A stretch of 64,000 bases of DNA from Epiperipatus broadwayi (Eukaryota; Onychophora; Udeonychophora; Euonychophora; Peripatidae), in the NCBI GenBank assembly GCA_028023455.1, contig JAQFVV010006272.1, positions 3,201,127 to 3,265,126 of the forward strand. Direction: 5' to 3'. This document shows positions 39,648 to 50,839 of this stretch, in pieces; the stretch's first letter is position 1; every line of letters begins with the position of its first letter. The notes beneath the pieces were generated by a model that was given only the letters and a program-made list of their open reading frames with translations, did not search any database and was not told the origin of the DNA. Position numbers and translations under genes: made by a program.

Positions 39648-39870
39648 ATGTCAAAAAATATATATTCAGAAATTGATTCAAACATTGAAGATTTCTCAAT
39701 TTCTTCACCTTTGAATTGTGAAGAGTTTGTTATCCAGCAATACAAATGAATTATCTAATCCAAATTAGTCTTCAGAAGAAGCAGCTCCTTTACCAATCAA
39801 AAGGTGAAGAAAGACTAGACAATATGTACCTGCTGAAGTTAGTAGTAGATCAAGCTTTCATCCCAACAAA
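39648..39870 (+). pseudogene. Decayed coding fragment, acidic then basic
   Basis: From an ATG at 39648 the frame reads MSKNIYSEIDSNIEDFSISS and stops at 39749. Just downstream (about 39771-39861) another frame reads SSEEAAPLPIKR, a stop, then RKTRQYVPAEVSSRSSFHPN. An acidic stretch followed by a basic patch is common at the N-terminus of transposases, including piggyBac types, but no catalytic region is present. The family is unproven. Confidence 0.35.
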
Positions 39871-40452
39871 TTACTAATATGACACTTAATGCAAGGAATA
39901 GCAAACAAATATTGACAAATTTATGAATAGTCCAGAATTGAAATTCATTATTACATGTAAGTATTCAATTTTGCATATTTTTATTAACTTTTTGATAAAA
40001 AAAAGTATACAGTACAATTACCAATAAAACCAATAAATACACTACAAATGAAAATATATATATATAATTGAGAAAATGTGTCAGATCATTAGTTTTTGGT
40101 ATGGTATTGAGAATTTTATACAAAGCCTGTGTAGTTTATTGAGGGACATTTTGGACTCTGATCCAAGTCTACAGTAGCCTTATTTTGAAAAATAATGACT
40201 CAAAAGATTTAATAATTTATTAGCATGTTTGCATTTTAATGACAATGAAAAAATGCTGAATAATAAAAGTAATGATTTTGACCATACCTATAAAATTAGA
40301 TCCATTATAGGTTTGCACAATGTAAATTGAAATTCTGTGTCAGCTTCAATTCTGATGACTTTTGTCAATTGGTAAACAGAATGCCTGGTATTATCTTTTA
40401 TTAACAACAGTATTTAATAGTACATAATTTATTTAATATTTTGCATTTATAT

Positions 40453-40561
40453 ATTTTTTTCCATATGTCATAGCATTGGCCGGGAAGCAAACCCACAACA
40501 ACCACCTGCAACCTACTGCTTGCTTGCAAGATAGCTGTGCTGACCTCTCGGCTAACAACAC
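40453..40561 (-). mobile_element. tRNA-derived SINE with 11-bp target duplication
   Basis: TGCATTTATAT flanks the element on both sides (40442-40452 and 40562-40572). Read on the minus strand, it begins GCAGTGTTGTTAGCCGAGAG (A box TTAGCCGAGAGG), has a long variable-arm-like insert, a B-box-like GGGTTTGCTTCCC, then AATGCTATGACATAT and an A-rich tail. The A box and the ATGCTNTGACATAT end are shared with the element at 54019, so they are one family. Confidence 0.82.
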
Positions 40562-40579
40562 TGCATTTATATTTTACAT

Positions 40580-42140
40580 GGTATAAGCAGGTATATTATC
40601 TGCAAGATTTATACCATAAAAGAGATAAAATATAAACACAATTTTTTTATTGCAAATATGTGCTTTAGAATTTTTAAACTTTTTAGTAAAAAAATAAAAA
40701 TATGTTTATTTCTAAACATGAAATTATAAAAAATTAAGTACTTCAGACTGGCTTGGATATATAGAAAGACAAGTATAGAGGAGGGTGGACACCCTCTTCT
40801 TGTTAAATTCTCTGTCTTGTATTTACGATTTGATAGCTATTAATAACACCTGATTTGCTAATAAGTGCAAGAGGTTTGCAGTCTCTCAGTTTAATTTCAA
40901 ATACTGTTTGCACTTTATAAATTAAATATTAACAAAATAAATTATATATACCTACATACTTTTCTTTTCTAAAAATCTTTGACTGACACTTGAAGTGGAA
41001 AATTTCTTATTAATTCTAAATTTATAAACTGTATTTTGTCATTTACATGAATGTTATTTTGATTGTCATGTTTCTTTATTGGTGATGTTTATTTAATATG
41101 AAGATGTTCTTAACAAGATTGATTCACCAAAAACCTAAAATCAAAATAGTTTTGAGTGAGGAATGGAAATATTACAACTAAAGTCTGTAAAGCATCTTAT
41201 ATTTCATGTTATCAAGCTTTCATAGGTTTTAACAAAAGACTTATGTAATGCATACACACCATTGTTCTATCATTTACATGATGCCTTTTTATTTCATTGT
41301 AATTATAGTGATAAATAATATCAATTGGGGATTTTCTTCCCTTTCCCTCATTTTTCTTTACAGTATCAGGCTGGCTGAATTTTTTTTATTTTTATTTATT
41401 ATAATTTCTTAAAGATAATTTCATATTTCATTTACAATAATTGTTTGATTATTTTTTTTTTTATCTTTTATCAGGGAAGGAAATTTTTTATTATAAATGC
41501 CTTGAGATATTTTAACTTCTGTGCTATAAGTAAAAATGAGATATCCTCACACTGCTGCTTTTGCAAGTATTGAAGCAATTAATTATCTCAGGTAAGAAGT
41601 ATTACATGTTTTCAGTAAGAATTTTCTAAAAAATATAATGAAATTATTATTAAAAACGTATATTAAATCTTAGTTATTATAAATTAGAAATTATGAGCAA
41701 GCAATAAATTTATAATTTTTTAGATTATTGAAATTGTTTTTTCTTCTTAGTTTTTTAAGGATAATCATTAATTTTTAGCATTATTTTCTTCTTTAAAATC
41801 TTCATTTTTTGTCAATACATAGCATTTTGATCTAGTATTATTAAAACTGAAGCTATTCTCAAAATTGTGTCACTAATCAATTTTACAAAAATTCAACATG
41901 GCAACTTTCTGTCTGAAAAGTTTAAAAGAAATATTTGTTTTATATAAATATTGTTCCAGATTTGATTCTTTTTAATGTATACATTATTTGAAATACTTAT
42001 TAAAATGTTTCTAACAAAATTAAAAATGTAATCATAAATTGAAAAAATAATATTGAATATTTATGAACTATTTTGAAAAGATCAGAAAAGAAAATAATAC
42101 GTTTTTAATTAAATGTTTTCAAGGATATATATACATTTTT
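40580..42140. other. A+T-rich DNA, nothing recognised
   Basis: No gene, repeat or RNA structure that I can support on either strand. Confidence 0.5.
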
Positions 42141-42321
42141 TTTTTAAAAAAAAAAAAGGAAATTGTTTGTGTTTTAGTTGTGATTGTTGGTAATAGAAAA
42201 AGAGAGTGAGATAAGGTAAATTTTTTGTTATGAATATATTTTGTAATTTTCTATTTTTTTTATTTTATTCTTTTGGAATATGTGTTATTTGTTATATATA
42301 TGTTTTATTTTATTTTAGTGT

Positions 42322-42362
42322 GCCTTGAAAAAGACTATATTAAATAGTCGAAATGTTGGATT
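42322..42362 (+). ncRNA. Covarying hairpin motif, Penelope-type (copy 3)
   Basis: CTTGAAAAA, stem GACTAT, loop ATTAA, stem ATAGTC, then GAAATGTTGG. The closing GAAA + TGTTGG resembles the end of a hammerhead core (GAAAC) and the layout matches the motifs at 15111 and 53322. No Penelope ORF is visible nearby, so this may be a solo terminal-repeat fragment. It is followed by a T-run and a further A+T-rich segment. Confidence 0.45.
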
Positions 42363-43267
42363 TTTTTTTTTTCATGATTATAGTCATATAAAAAACAAGT
42401 TTTAAAAAGAAAGAGTTAGTTTGTTTTATTTCTATATTGGATATTTATGAACTATTTTGAAAAGAAGAACTGTGTGCTTGATACATTAAATTATTTAAAA
42501 AATAATATGAAATTACTTTTGTTAATGGGATTCAGTGGATTGTTTTTTTTTTTATAATCAGTTAGTAAAATGAAATAAATTTGCTTTTTATTATTATTGC
42601 CATTAGTTACAATAAATATTATAATATTTGTCTTATCAAGTAGGACAGAAAGCAATCATTTGAAAAGAATAAAATAAATTTTAGCCATTAAAATTACAAA
42701 TCATATGAGATAAGCTAAATAAAAAAAAAAACGGACATAAAATTTACACTACATGATTTATTTTTTGCAAAATAAATACATAGAAAGATATTAAAATGTA
42801 CACCTGTTCAATTTGAAAGATAAAGTGAAATTAAAGCATTTAAAATTGATAGTACTACTACATATCCTTTGTCACCATTGCAGATTAACATTTATATTCT
42901 GGAATAACTTAAATATTATTAAGTTTTGATTGAGTAATAATTGTTGATATTTGTAAAATATTGTGAATTATTTAAAAATCAAATATAAAAATCTTTAATA
43001 TTAAATATATAAATGTTTGGACATTTAGCACAGAAAAGGTTTATATATTTTTATCTTTTATTCATGCTTAGCTGCATTTGATATATACTCTATTAGGACT
43101 TTTGAATTTTGTTGCAAATAATTTTATTTGACTTTTTTGATTTTGACAAAAATGTAAAATATTTTAATTTAAAAAAGAGAGAAAAATGTTTTTGGATAAA
43201 ACAAAGTTAATTTTTTTTTGTAATTTACATTTGATCCAATAATCTGTTTTTAGTTAATGCGGTTTAC

Positions 43268-43980
43268 TTAACCTTTTGAGTGACTGTTACTTTATTGGAT
43301 AAGTGAGATAAAAAAGTCAACTTTTAATTGGCCAAGCCAGAAACTCAACTGTCAAAATATATTAATCTTTTAATATTATATCTAGATTCATTTGTAAAAA
43401 GTATATTTATAATTTGTCAGGTTATGAAAGTGAATGAAAGTTTTTTAAAAAATAAATTTCTATTTATTTATTGTAGAAATATTCGATAGCGGCAAATTTA
43501 AAAGCAAAAGTTATTAACGAATTAAAAAGAGTTGCTGACGTAATTTTTTTTTCTCAGTTACGGAAAAGTAAATATTTTTTTTTGCTAAAATCTTAAATAT
43601 TTTTTTAAATAATTTTATTTTTAGCATTATTTTACCAAAATAATTCATAATTTGTCAAAAAATACTTTTATAATGGTCTAAAACATTTGTTTATTATTTT
43701 TGAAATGAAAATATTAGTGTTTTTCTTTGATTAGGTGGTTTGTTTGTCCTTGACAGCCAATCAGAATGTCTTTGATAGCTAAGAGCCAATCACTGTCAAG
43801 CTTTCTTCTTTGTTAACTTTACCTGCAGTTTTAGTGATTGTTTACTTGTAAAATAATTCAAGAGAGAGCAGCATCTTACAGAACTTTTAAAAATCTATCT
43901 AATGACTATAAAATGTCTATCGTAACATTAAAAATGACAGAATTAGAGTGGCATCAATCATACGTGAGACATCTCGTAAG
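43268..43980 (+). mobile_element. piggyBac-like non-autonomous element, copy 1 (right end lost)
   Basis: It aligns along its length with the element at 47869: both begin TTAACCTTTT, share AATATTC...GCGGCAA-like, AATCAGAATGTCTTT, and TTACAGAACTTTTAAAAA words, and reach ATCTCGTAAG or ACCTCGTAAG. Copy 1 stops there and lacks the last ~20 bp with the terminal repeat. Two CCAAT boxes (AGCCAATCAG at 43755 and AGCCAATCAC at 43784) lie near its right side. It has no transposase. Confidence 0.72.
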
Positions 43981-44009
43981 TTTCATCTGAAAGATTAAAC
44001 TCCTTTGAA

Positions 44010-45030
44010 TTAATAATTTTATTCTCTGTAATCAAGTTGCAATCTTTAGTGTCTATATAAAAACATATTAGACTATAGATAAAGATAAAATTCCACCTTT
44101 ATTGTTAAAAAACATTGTCTTGACAGCAGGTTGAGATTGTTGATAGTATTGATATTGGTATTGTTTAAGTGTTTACTGCTTTCATGTATTTATATTTATA
44201 ATTTTATCCAGTCTTAAGCATTATTAGTTTAATTATTTAAGTGATAAATAGTTGAAGTGCAGTTTGAAAGTTATATAGTTGACTATTGGTTAGTCTGCTT
44301 TTAGAACAGATTATATTTAACTGTTTAATGAGATTACATAAAATTCATTAAATTAATAATTTTATTCTCTGTACTCAAGTTGCAATCTTTAATGTCTATA
44401 TAAACATATTAGGCTATTTATAAAAGTATTTTTTTTTGTTAAAAGAAGGTTGCTTTGACAGCATAATGAGATTGTTGATTGATATTGATATTGTTTAAGT
44501 GTTGGCTGTTTTCATGTATTTATATTTATAAACTTTAAATTGAACATAGACCAATGTATATTTTAGACCAACACTGTTGGCTAATGTATGCTTACAAACA
44601 TCAGAGCTACCAAAAATAGATGGATTGGGTTTATTCTTAATTCTTTGTTCAATATTTAAAGTGTTTTCTGGGATGAAAATCATTTACTCCCTTTGATAAC
44701 ATATACATTGAGCTATCTTTAATTTAAAGTTTACATATTAAGCCTTATTTAATTGTTACAATCAAGGTTTTAAATGAAAAATGTTGTCTCCAATCTTGTA
44801 TAATTGATTATGAGTTTAATAACTCTTAAGTGCCATATTCCATCTGGCTGAGAAATTAATTTCACTTTGAATTATCAACAATAATGATGAAGAGATGCTT
44901 ATAAACATTAGAGCTTCGAAGAATAAATTAATTTATTTTATTATTGATTCTTTGTTTAACATTTGGATTGCTTTTGTACTTATAAACTTTTTTATCCTTT
45001 ATCATTATAGCTTTATTATTTAAGTAATAT
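44010..45030 (+). repeat. Tandem repeat, ~310-343-bp unit, about three copies
   Basis: Landmarks recur: AATTAATAATTTTATTCTCTG at about 44009 and 44352; TTGTTTAAGTGTT at 44161 and 44491; ATGCTTACAAACATCAGAGCT at 44587 and a close variant at 44895; ATTATTTAAGT at about 44224 and 45007. The same unit is found again at 55.1-55.5 kb. Unit length varies through indels. The minus-strand frame at 44495-44683 lies inside it and is not a gene. Confidence 0.75.
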
Positions 45031-45439
45031 ATATATATTATAACCAATTGGCTTACATAGCATACACTAATATAGTGTGTGTGTGTGCATAAATATATAT
45101 GTAAAATAAAGGAAAAGTAGAAATAAACATAGAATAAATTTTGTAGATATTTTTCTATATTTTCTAAAATAAAATAATGATAAGTAAAAGGTTAAATAAC
45201 TCTGGGTTTAAAGTAAAATTTCATTGTGAAATAAGTATTTTTAAAAGGTCTGATAAATAATATTTGTAATTTTGATTTTGAAATTAACAAAAAAAAAGAT
45301 ATAATTTATTTTTTAAAATCTTTTATTTAATACTTGTATAAAATATCTTTTTTGTATTTCTAGTTAAAAATCTTTGTAGATTAAAAATTCTAAAGGATTA
45401 TCACACCTTTAGTCAAATTCCAAAGATTAAAGTAAAAAC

Positions 45440-46080
45440 ATGAAAATCACACTTTGATAGAAATTTCCAGCTTGTTTTCAAATGGATTAGACAGATTGAA
45501 AACAATCACTGTGTTTTTGTTACCTGACCTACCCAAGGTTATAAAAGACTGATAAAAAATATCAGTTTTTGCTGGCAGTTTTGTAAGAGTTAACAGAAGA
45601 GCTAGATGTAAAGTTGGCTAAAATATTTTGTGAAGAGTGGGTAACTGTAGCAGAAAATGGCTACAGTAAAGCTAGCTGCAAAGATGGCTAGAATAATTAT
45701 CAAGAGAACTGCCATGAGGATGTAAGAATGCAAAAAGGTGCTACTATTCAGTTCAATAATGGAGTTTGAATTTACATGGATGAAAAGGGTTAAGATTCTT
45801 TGTAATTCATAGCCTTAAAAGGGTTCTGGAAAAACAGCTTGCTGACCTGAAGTTTACAAAATCCAAGTATAAGTGGAACTGACTACAGAAGGAAAAAAAG
45901 CCAGCCATACCTGAATTATATACTTTTACCAGATGATGACAATTGCCTGGATTGAAAAAAACAGCTTTCCCACAAGAAACACCAACTGAATAAAGAAGTA
46001 ATTATACTTATTCTGCTGTTTATCTATATGCACAGGGAATCGCAGATAATCACATCACGTGTATATACAGTGAGTTATTT
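45440..46080 (+). mobile_element. Possible solo LTR or old promoter-bearing element
   Basis: A stretch clearly less A+T-rich than its flanks. A good TATA box (TATAAAAG) starts at 45540 and an AATAAA lies at 45989, about 450 bp downstream, an order expected for U3-R-U5. Internally GCTAGATGTAAAGTTGGCTA and GCTAGCTGCAAAGATGGCTA form a degenerate direct repeat. I found no target duplication, primer-binding site or gag-pol sequence, so this is only a candidate. Confidence 0.35.
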
Positions 46081-47860
46081 TATTTTACTATTCCTTAAAA
46101 TGACTTATAAAATTATAAATTAATAACTTAAAACAAAACATGTAAATAATTTGCTTGAGTCAAATGGGTAAAAGAAAGACGATTTGATATAAATTTTTGA
46201 AAAAATTGTTTTGGTAATTCCTTTAAAAAAATGACATTAAAAAAAATATGCAAATGCAAGCATAATTTTGTTTGAATTAAAATCGTAAAAGCAAATCTTT
46301 TAAATTGGTTTAAGAATGCTGATAATTAATCAACAAGTACCTGTCAAACAAAAGTTGACTTTATTTAGTTTGATAAAAAAAAGAGAACTTATAAACTGAA
46401 ATTAAATTTTAAATTATATATTTTGTTTATACACATGTATATGTGTGAAATTTATGTGTTTTCCAAATGAATTAATTATAAAAAAATATAATATTACTGT
46501 AACAAGTTGAAATAGATAAAAGTCAGTGTGTGTATATACATGCATACTCATATATATAAAATTTTAGTATTTTTTTTGTTATTAAATATCAATCATTTTT
46601 ATATTAATTGTATATCATAAATCACATGTTTGTGCGCACATATATGTAAATCAATGTAACAACTTAAATGTTGAATAGTAATTATTTAAATCTCAATGTG
46701 ATCATTTGCAATTTTGTATTGTAACCAAAATCAGAAAGCTTATATGTGTGTAATTTTATTTTTATAAGACCTTAAATATCATTTTTTTGTTATTAATAAA
46801 CTTGTATTTATTTATTAAAAATTGTTTCCATCATCTCTTGGTCACATACAGTAATAGAGCTTATGTTCTTTGAGCTAGATTCATACACAGGATGATATAA
46901 ATGGGGATCATCAGTCTGGTTGGCACAAAAGAGAATACTCTTTAAATCCCATGCACTATATTTTATTTTAGTTCAGTATTGTTAAAAATAAGTGTTTATA
47001 GTTGGTCACTACAAATGACCTGAGCATTGATGATGATCAGCATGTTTTTATATCCCAGAATTATTGTTTTGATTTTTGATTACTGTGTATTTTTAATGGA
47101 TGGACACTAAGTTGGTGCATCCAAGTTATGTTTAAATAATTGCCCAAGATGGCAAAGGCTCAATAGTTAGCCTGATCTAAAGAAGACCCATTTCCAATCC
47201 AGTCACAAGGTTGACTGTTGATTTATATTTTTATTGTTCAAATCTAGCCACAAGATGGACTGTTAATTTATTGTACTGATTTGTTTATTCCCATTATTAA
47301 TGATGATGAATGGTATTTGAATTATACTTACTTTTACTTTATAGTACTGGTTGATATATGATTGAGGTATAGTTTTTTAGCTGCTTTTCTGAGTTAGCTG
47401 GATGATCTCTCAATGATCTCACACAGATTTTTTAATCTCTTGCTTTTATAAAATACTATATTAATTATATCTACTTACAATAATTTTGCAAATATTGTTT
47501 CCAATTTTAAATGGACTGGAAGTCATGATGATTTTCCATCACCCAGTTCTTTTTTGATACCACACCATTTTTAATATTCCTCCCATCCTGTTACAATATA
47601 TATATATATTATTGTACCGGACACTCAATCTATTCTGATCACAGAGGGTGCCACAAGATCACTATGTATCTCGAAAATTTATTTACTGTAATTACAATGG
47701 TTGATGATGATGATTTGTGCCGACTAGACTCAGGGAGAAACAAGAGATCTTAAAATTGTTTAGACAATTGAGAAATAAAAGCACAAAGACAAATGTCAGC
47801 CAAATTAAGTTTAAACAAATTTTTAAAAAAATTTTATTAAGAGAAGACATATAAGAAAAG
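46080..47860. other. Mixed DNA, nothing identified
   Basis: 46.1-46.8 kb is A+T-rich with short TG/TA runs. 46.85-47.75 kb is less A+T-rich (for example TAGCCTGATCTAAAGAAGAC) and probably holds old repeats, but I cannot name them. Confidence 0.4.
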
Positions 47861-47868
47861 TTTATAAG

Positions 47869-48631
47869 TTAACCTTTTAACCGCTAATTATATTATTGGT
47901 TGTGTCAGCTAAAAATAAAAGCTTTTAATTGGCCAGCTCACAAACTGAAGACAAGTCAATTGTCAAAATATTTTCATCTTTAATATCATATTGACTTTAT
48001 ATTTGTTTATAAAAAGTATATTAATACATTGTCAGGTTATAAAAGTGAACGAAAGTTCTTTCAAAAATAAATTGCTATTTATTTATTATAAAATATTCAA
48101 TTTCGGCAACATAAAAGCTAGCATATAAACAAAGAGTTCATGACGTAAATGTCTTTTATGTTATAGAAAAGTAAATATTTCTTTTTGCTAAATCTTAAAT
48201 ATTTTTACTAAAATCTTCAATATTTTTCGAAAATAATTTTGTTTTTTTAGTATTCTCTCTGAAAATGATTTATAATTACTCAATATATATTTAATATTCT
48301 TTAAAATTATATTCGAAATGAAAACCTCAGCGTTTTTCTTTATTTTCTTTGATCAGGGGTTTCTTTGTTCTTTCCAGCCAATCAGAATGTCTTTTTTGGC
48401 TGAGAGCTGGCTGACAGCCAATCACCAACAAGGTTCTTTCTTTGTTTAGTTTTAAATGCAGTTTTTTTGATTTTTTACTTGTAAAATAATTCGGAAGAGG
48501 GCACCATCTTACAGAACTTTTAAAAACCTAATCAATAACTGTCAAATGAATATTCTACCATTAAAACTAACGAAATTAGAGTGATGTCAGCTGTCGACAA
48601 GAGACCTCGTAAGAGGCGGGAAAAGGGTTAA
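47869..48631 (+). mobile_element. piggyBac-like non-autonomous element, copy 2 (complete), 763 bp
   Basis: The ends are TTAA + CCTTTTAACCGC on the left and, reversed, TTAA + CCCTTTTCCCGCC on the right. TTAA target duplication with CCCTTT-type inverted ends is the piggyBac pattern. The body has no transposase frame. It carries two CCAAT boxes (AGCCAATCAG at 48376 and AGCCAATCAC at 48416), also present in copy 1. It is the template for recognising the truncated copy at 43268, which lies in the same orientation. Confidence 0.82.
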
Positions 48632-50700
48632 CAAATAGGATTAGCTCAGGCATGTACCAGAAAGGCTAAACACAATGCTCTGGCAAATCTACTGATCTTC
48701 TAATAACAAATTGTAAAGGGAGGAAGCAATTTCATTCAGCAGAGGATTCACCCAAACATCAGTTTTTCCATTCACAGATACTTAAACAATACATTTTTGA
48801 AATAAATCAACAAAACCAGTGCCGGCGAGCTTTCCAAGGCCCAAAAAATGTGTTGGACCATGAATTTCAATGTTGGTAGAAGCTGTACCTATTATTATGT
48901 TTAAAATAAAGGTGATTGAATTACCTCAAGAACAACTGAAAAAGAGGATTTAAAATGAAAGGAAAACAAACAATTAAAACTGGCAAATTCTCAACCAAAC
49001 GGTTGGTGAAAACTACACTAAGAATCATAATTAAAGGTCTCAATAGGTGACAAGTAAATCATCAGAAAACCAGTTATGTCTTCCCCAGCAATTAAAGAAA
49101 ATGAATTACAAATAATTATAATTAAGAAATAAATTTATGAAACAAGTTCTGAGTACATGCTCTGATAAATTTAAAGCTACACGTAAATATAAAATAATTC
49201 TATCAGAGAGTGCACATGAGTATGAAAATATTAAAGCTTTAAATACCCTAGCAGCACGAAAGTCTCTTTCATCTGTAATTTATAAAGGAATCAATATTAA
49301 CTTCCTGCTGGCAACTTATAAAACTTACAAAGAAAAACAATTCTAGTTTCCACTTTCAGAGATATAAGAAATGAAGAAATGAAATCCCCCACCTGTGGAA
49401 AACTAGGACACTAAAGTCGCCAGCCAAAAGATTTTGGTGGTTTGCAAAAGCGCAAACACAGTATTTAAAATTAATTATTGAGTACTAAAATAATTACAGG
49501 TAAGCATTTAAAATGTACATGACTGCCAAAGCATTTATAAAAAGTTTTAGGCATAAAAGTATAAAAACTCACTTGTCACTCTCCAATAAACAAAAATTGA
49601 AAGCAAACTTGGAATCTTAAAACTAATATTCCAAGACACACTACAAAATGCAAGATAACACAACAAATATTAAATATGAGGCTAAATATCAATTATGAAT
49701 ACAGATTTATAAGTAGATTGAGTGAAGATTTAATTAAAAGAAATTTATCCTGGGAAGAATAGAAGAAAGTTTTACCTTATGATAAAGTTCAGTTTGCATA
49801 GAGTGCACACATTTATTTTAGTATACTTTCATGTTTCTGTGACAGTGACAAGGTAGAGGCTGTGGGGTCTTGTTATTTTAAGTGTTCATGGCAGTACTGA
49901 AGGAGAGTTGGCAGGCGAGGGTTTGTCTTTTGAGTTAAACTAGCATGACATATTGTTGGTTATAAAACGTATAGCAGAATATTTTGGCATCCTGGAGAAA
50001 GCAAATTGTTTTAGTAACTGCAAATTTTGCTTTTAAAGATTAAATGTCCAAACTGCTAATGGTACAAATGTTGAAGAAGTTAATCCAAATGAATATTGGA
50101 ACTAAGAAGCTTAACGAATCACTTTGACAAAGTGCTGACTTAATCTCTCTAGGATAGAATAGAATAGACTAATCCATAAATTTTTTGGTGTTATTTATAT
50201 CTCCACTCAATTTCCCATGAAAACTTATGCCTAAGGCAGGGAAAATATTAATCTCCAGCTCAATTTAATCTAAGAATTCTACGCAGGGATTATAAAAACA
50301 ACAGCAACAACAACTCAATTAAATCTCCGCTTTTAAACTGAACTTTAAAATGATTAATACAAAAGCAACAGAAATGTAATTAGCTAGCCAGCTTGTTTTT
50401 AATCAAATTGATTATAAAAAAAAAGTAAAAAGCTGTATCAGAAAACTATTTTAAAATAAATCTTCTATAATGAATAAAAAACATTTTAAACACAAACGAG
50501 TATGAGTATTAATACACAAACTTTTTTTTGAATAATTAAAACCTATTTTTAACTTTGGAAACTTAATGAAATTAAAAGTTTTTAATTTTGGCAGTAAAAC
50601 CCTTGAATTGGATATCAATCTGGTTCAACTGCCTCAATACATGATCAAAAAAAAAAAATTCCTGTAACTTTTTTTTAAACTATAAACATTTTAAAACTAC
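48632..50700. other. Unidentified region, less A+T-rich
   Basis: Contains a 69-codon plus-strand frame (49137-49346: TCSDKFKATRKYKIILSESA...) and a patch near 49710-49880 reading SRLSEDLIKRNLSWEE with a later stop and a DKVQF word, faintly like the middle of a Tc1-type transposase. The similarity is too weak to name. The segment probably holds one or more old elements. Confidence 0.3.
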
Positions 50701-50839
50701 CCCTAAAAATTCGGCTGAATGTTTGCCCTGCACTCACAAATAATAAAACAATATTTCATTTCAAACATTTATCCATTCTCCTAAATCATTACCAAATTTT
50801 TTTTTTTTTAAAACAATCTGTCCGATTACTAAATGCTGA

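Noticed and set aside
49710-49880. Tc1/mariner transposase fragment
   Set aside because: Only a loose likeness (NLSWEE...DKVQF); no DDE motif and no inverted ends could be found.
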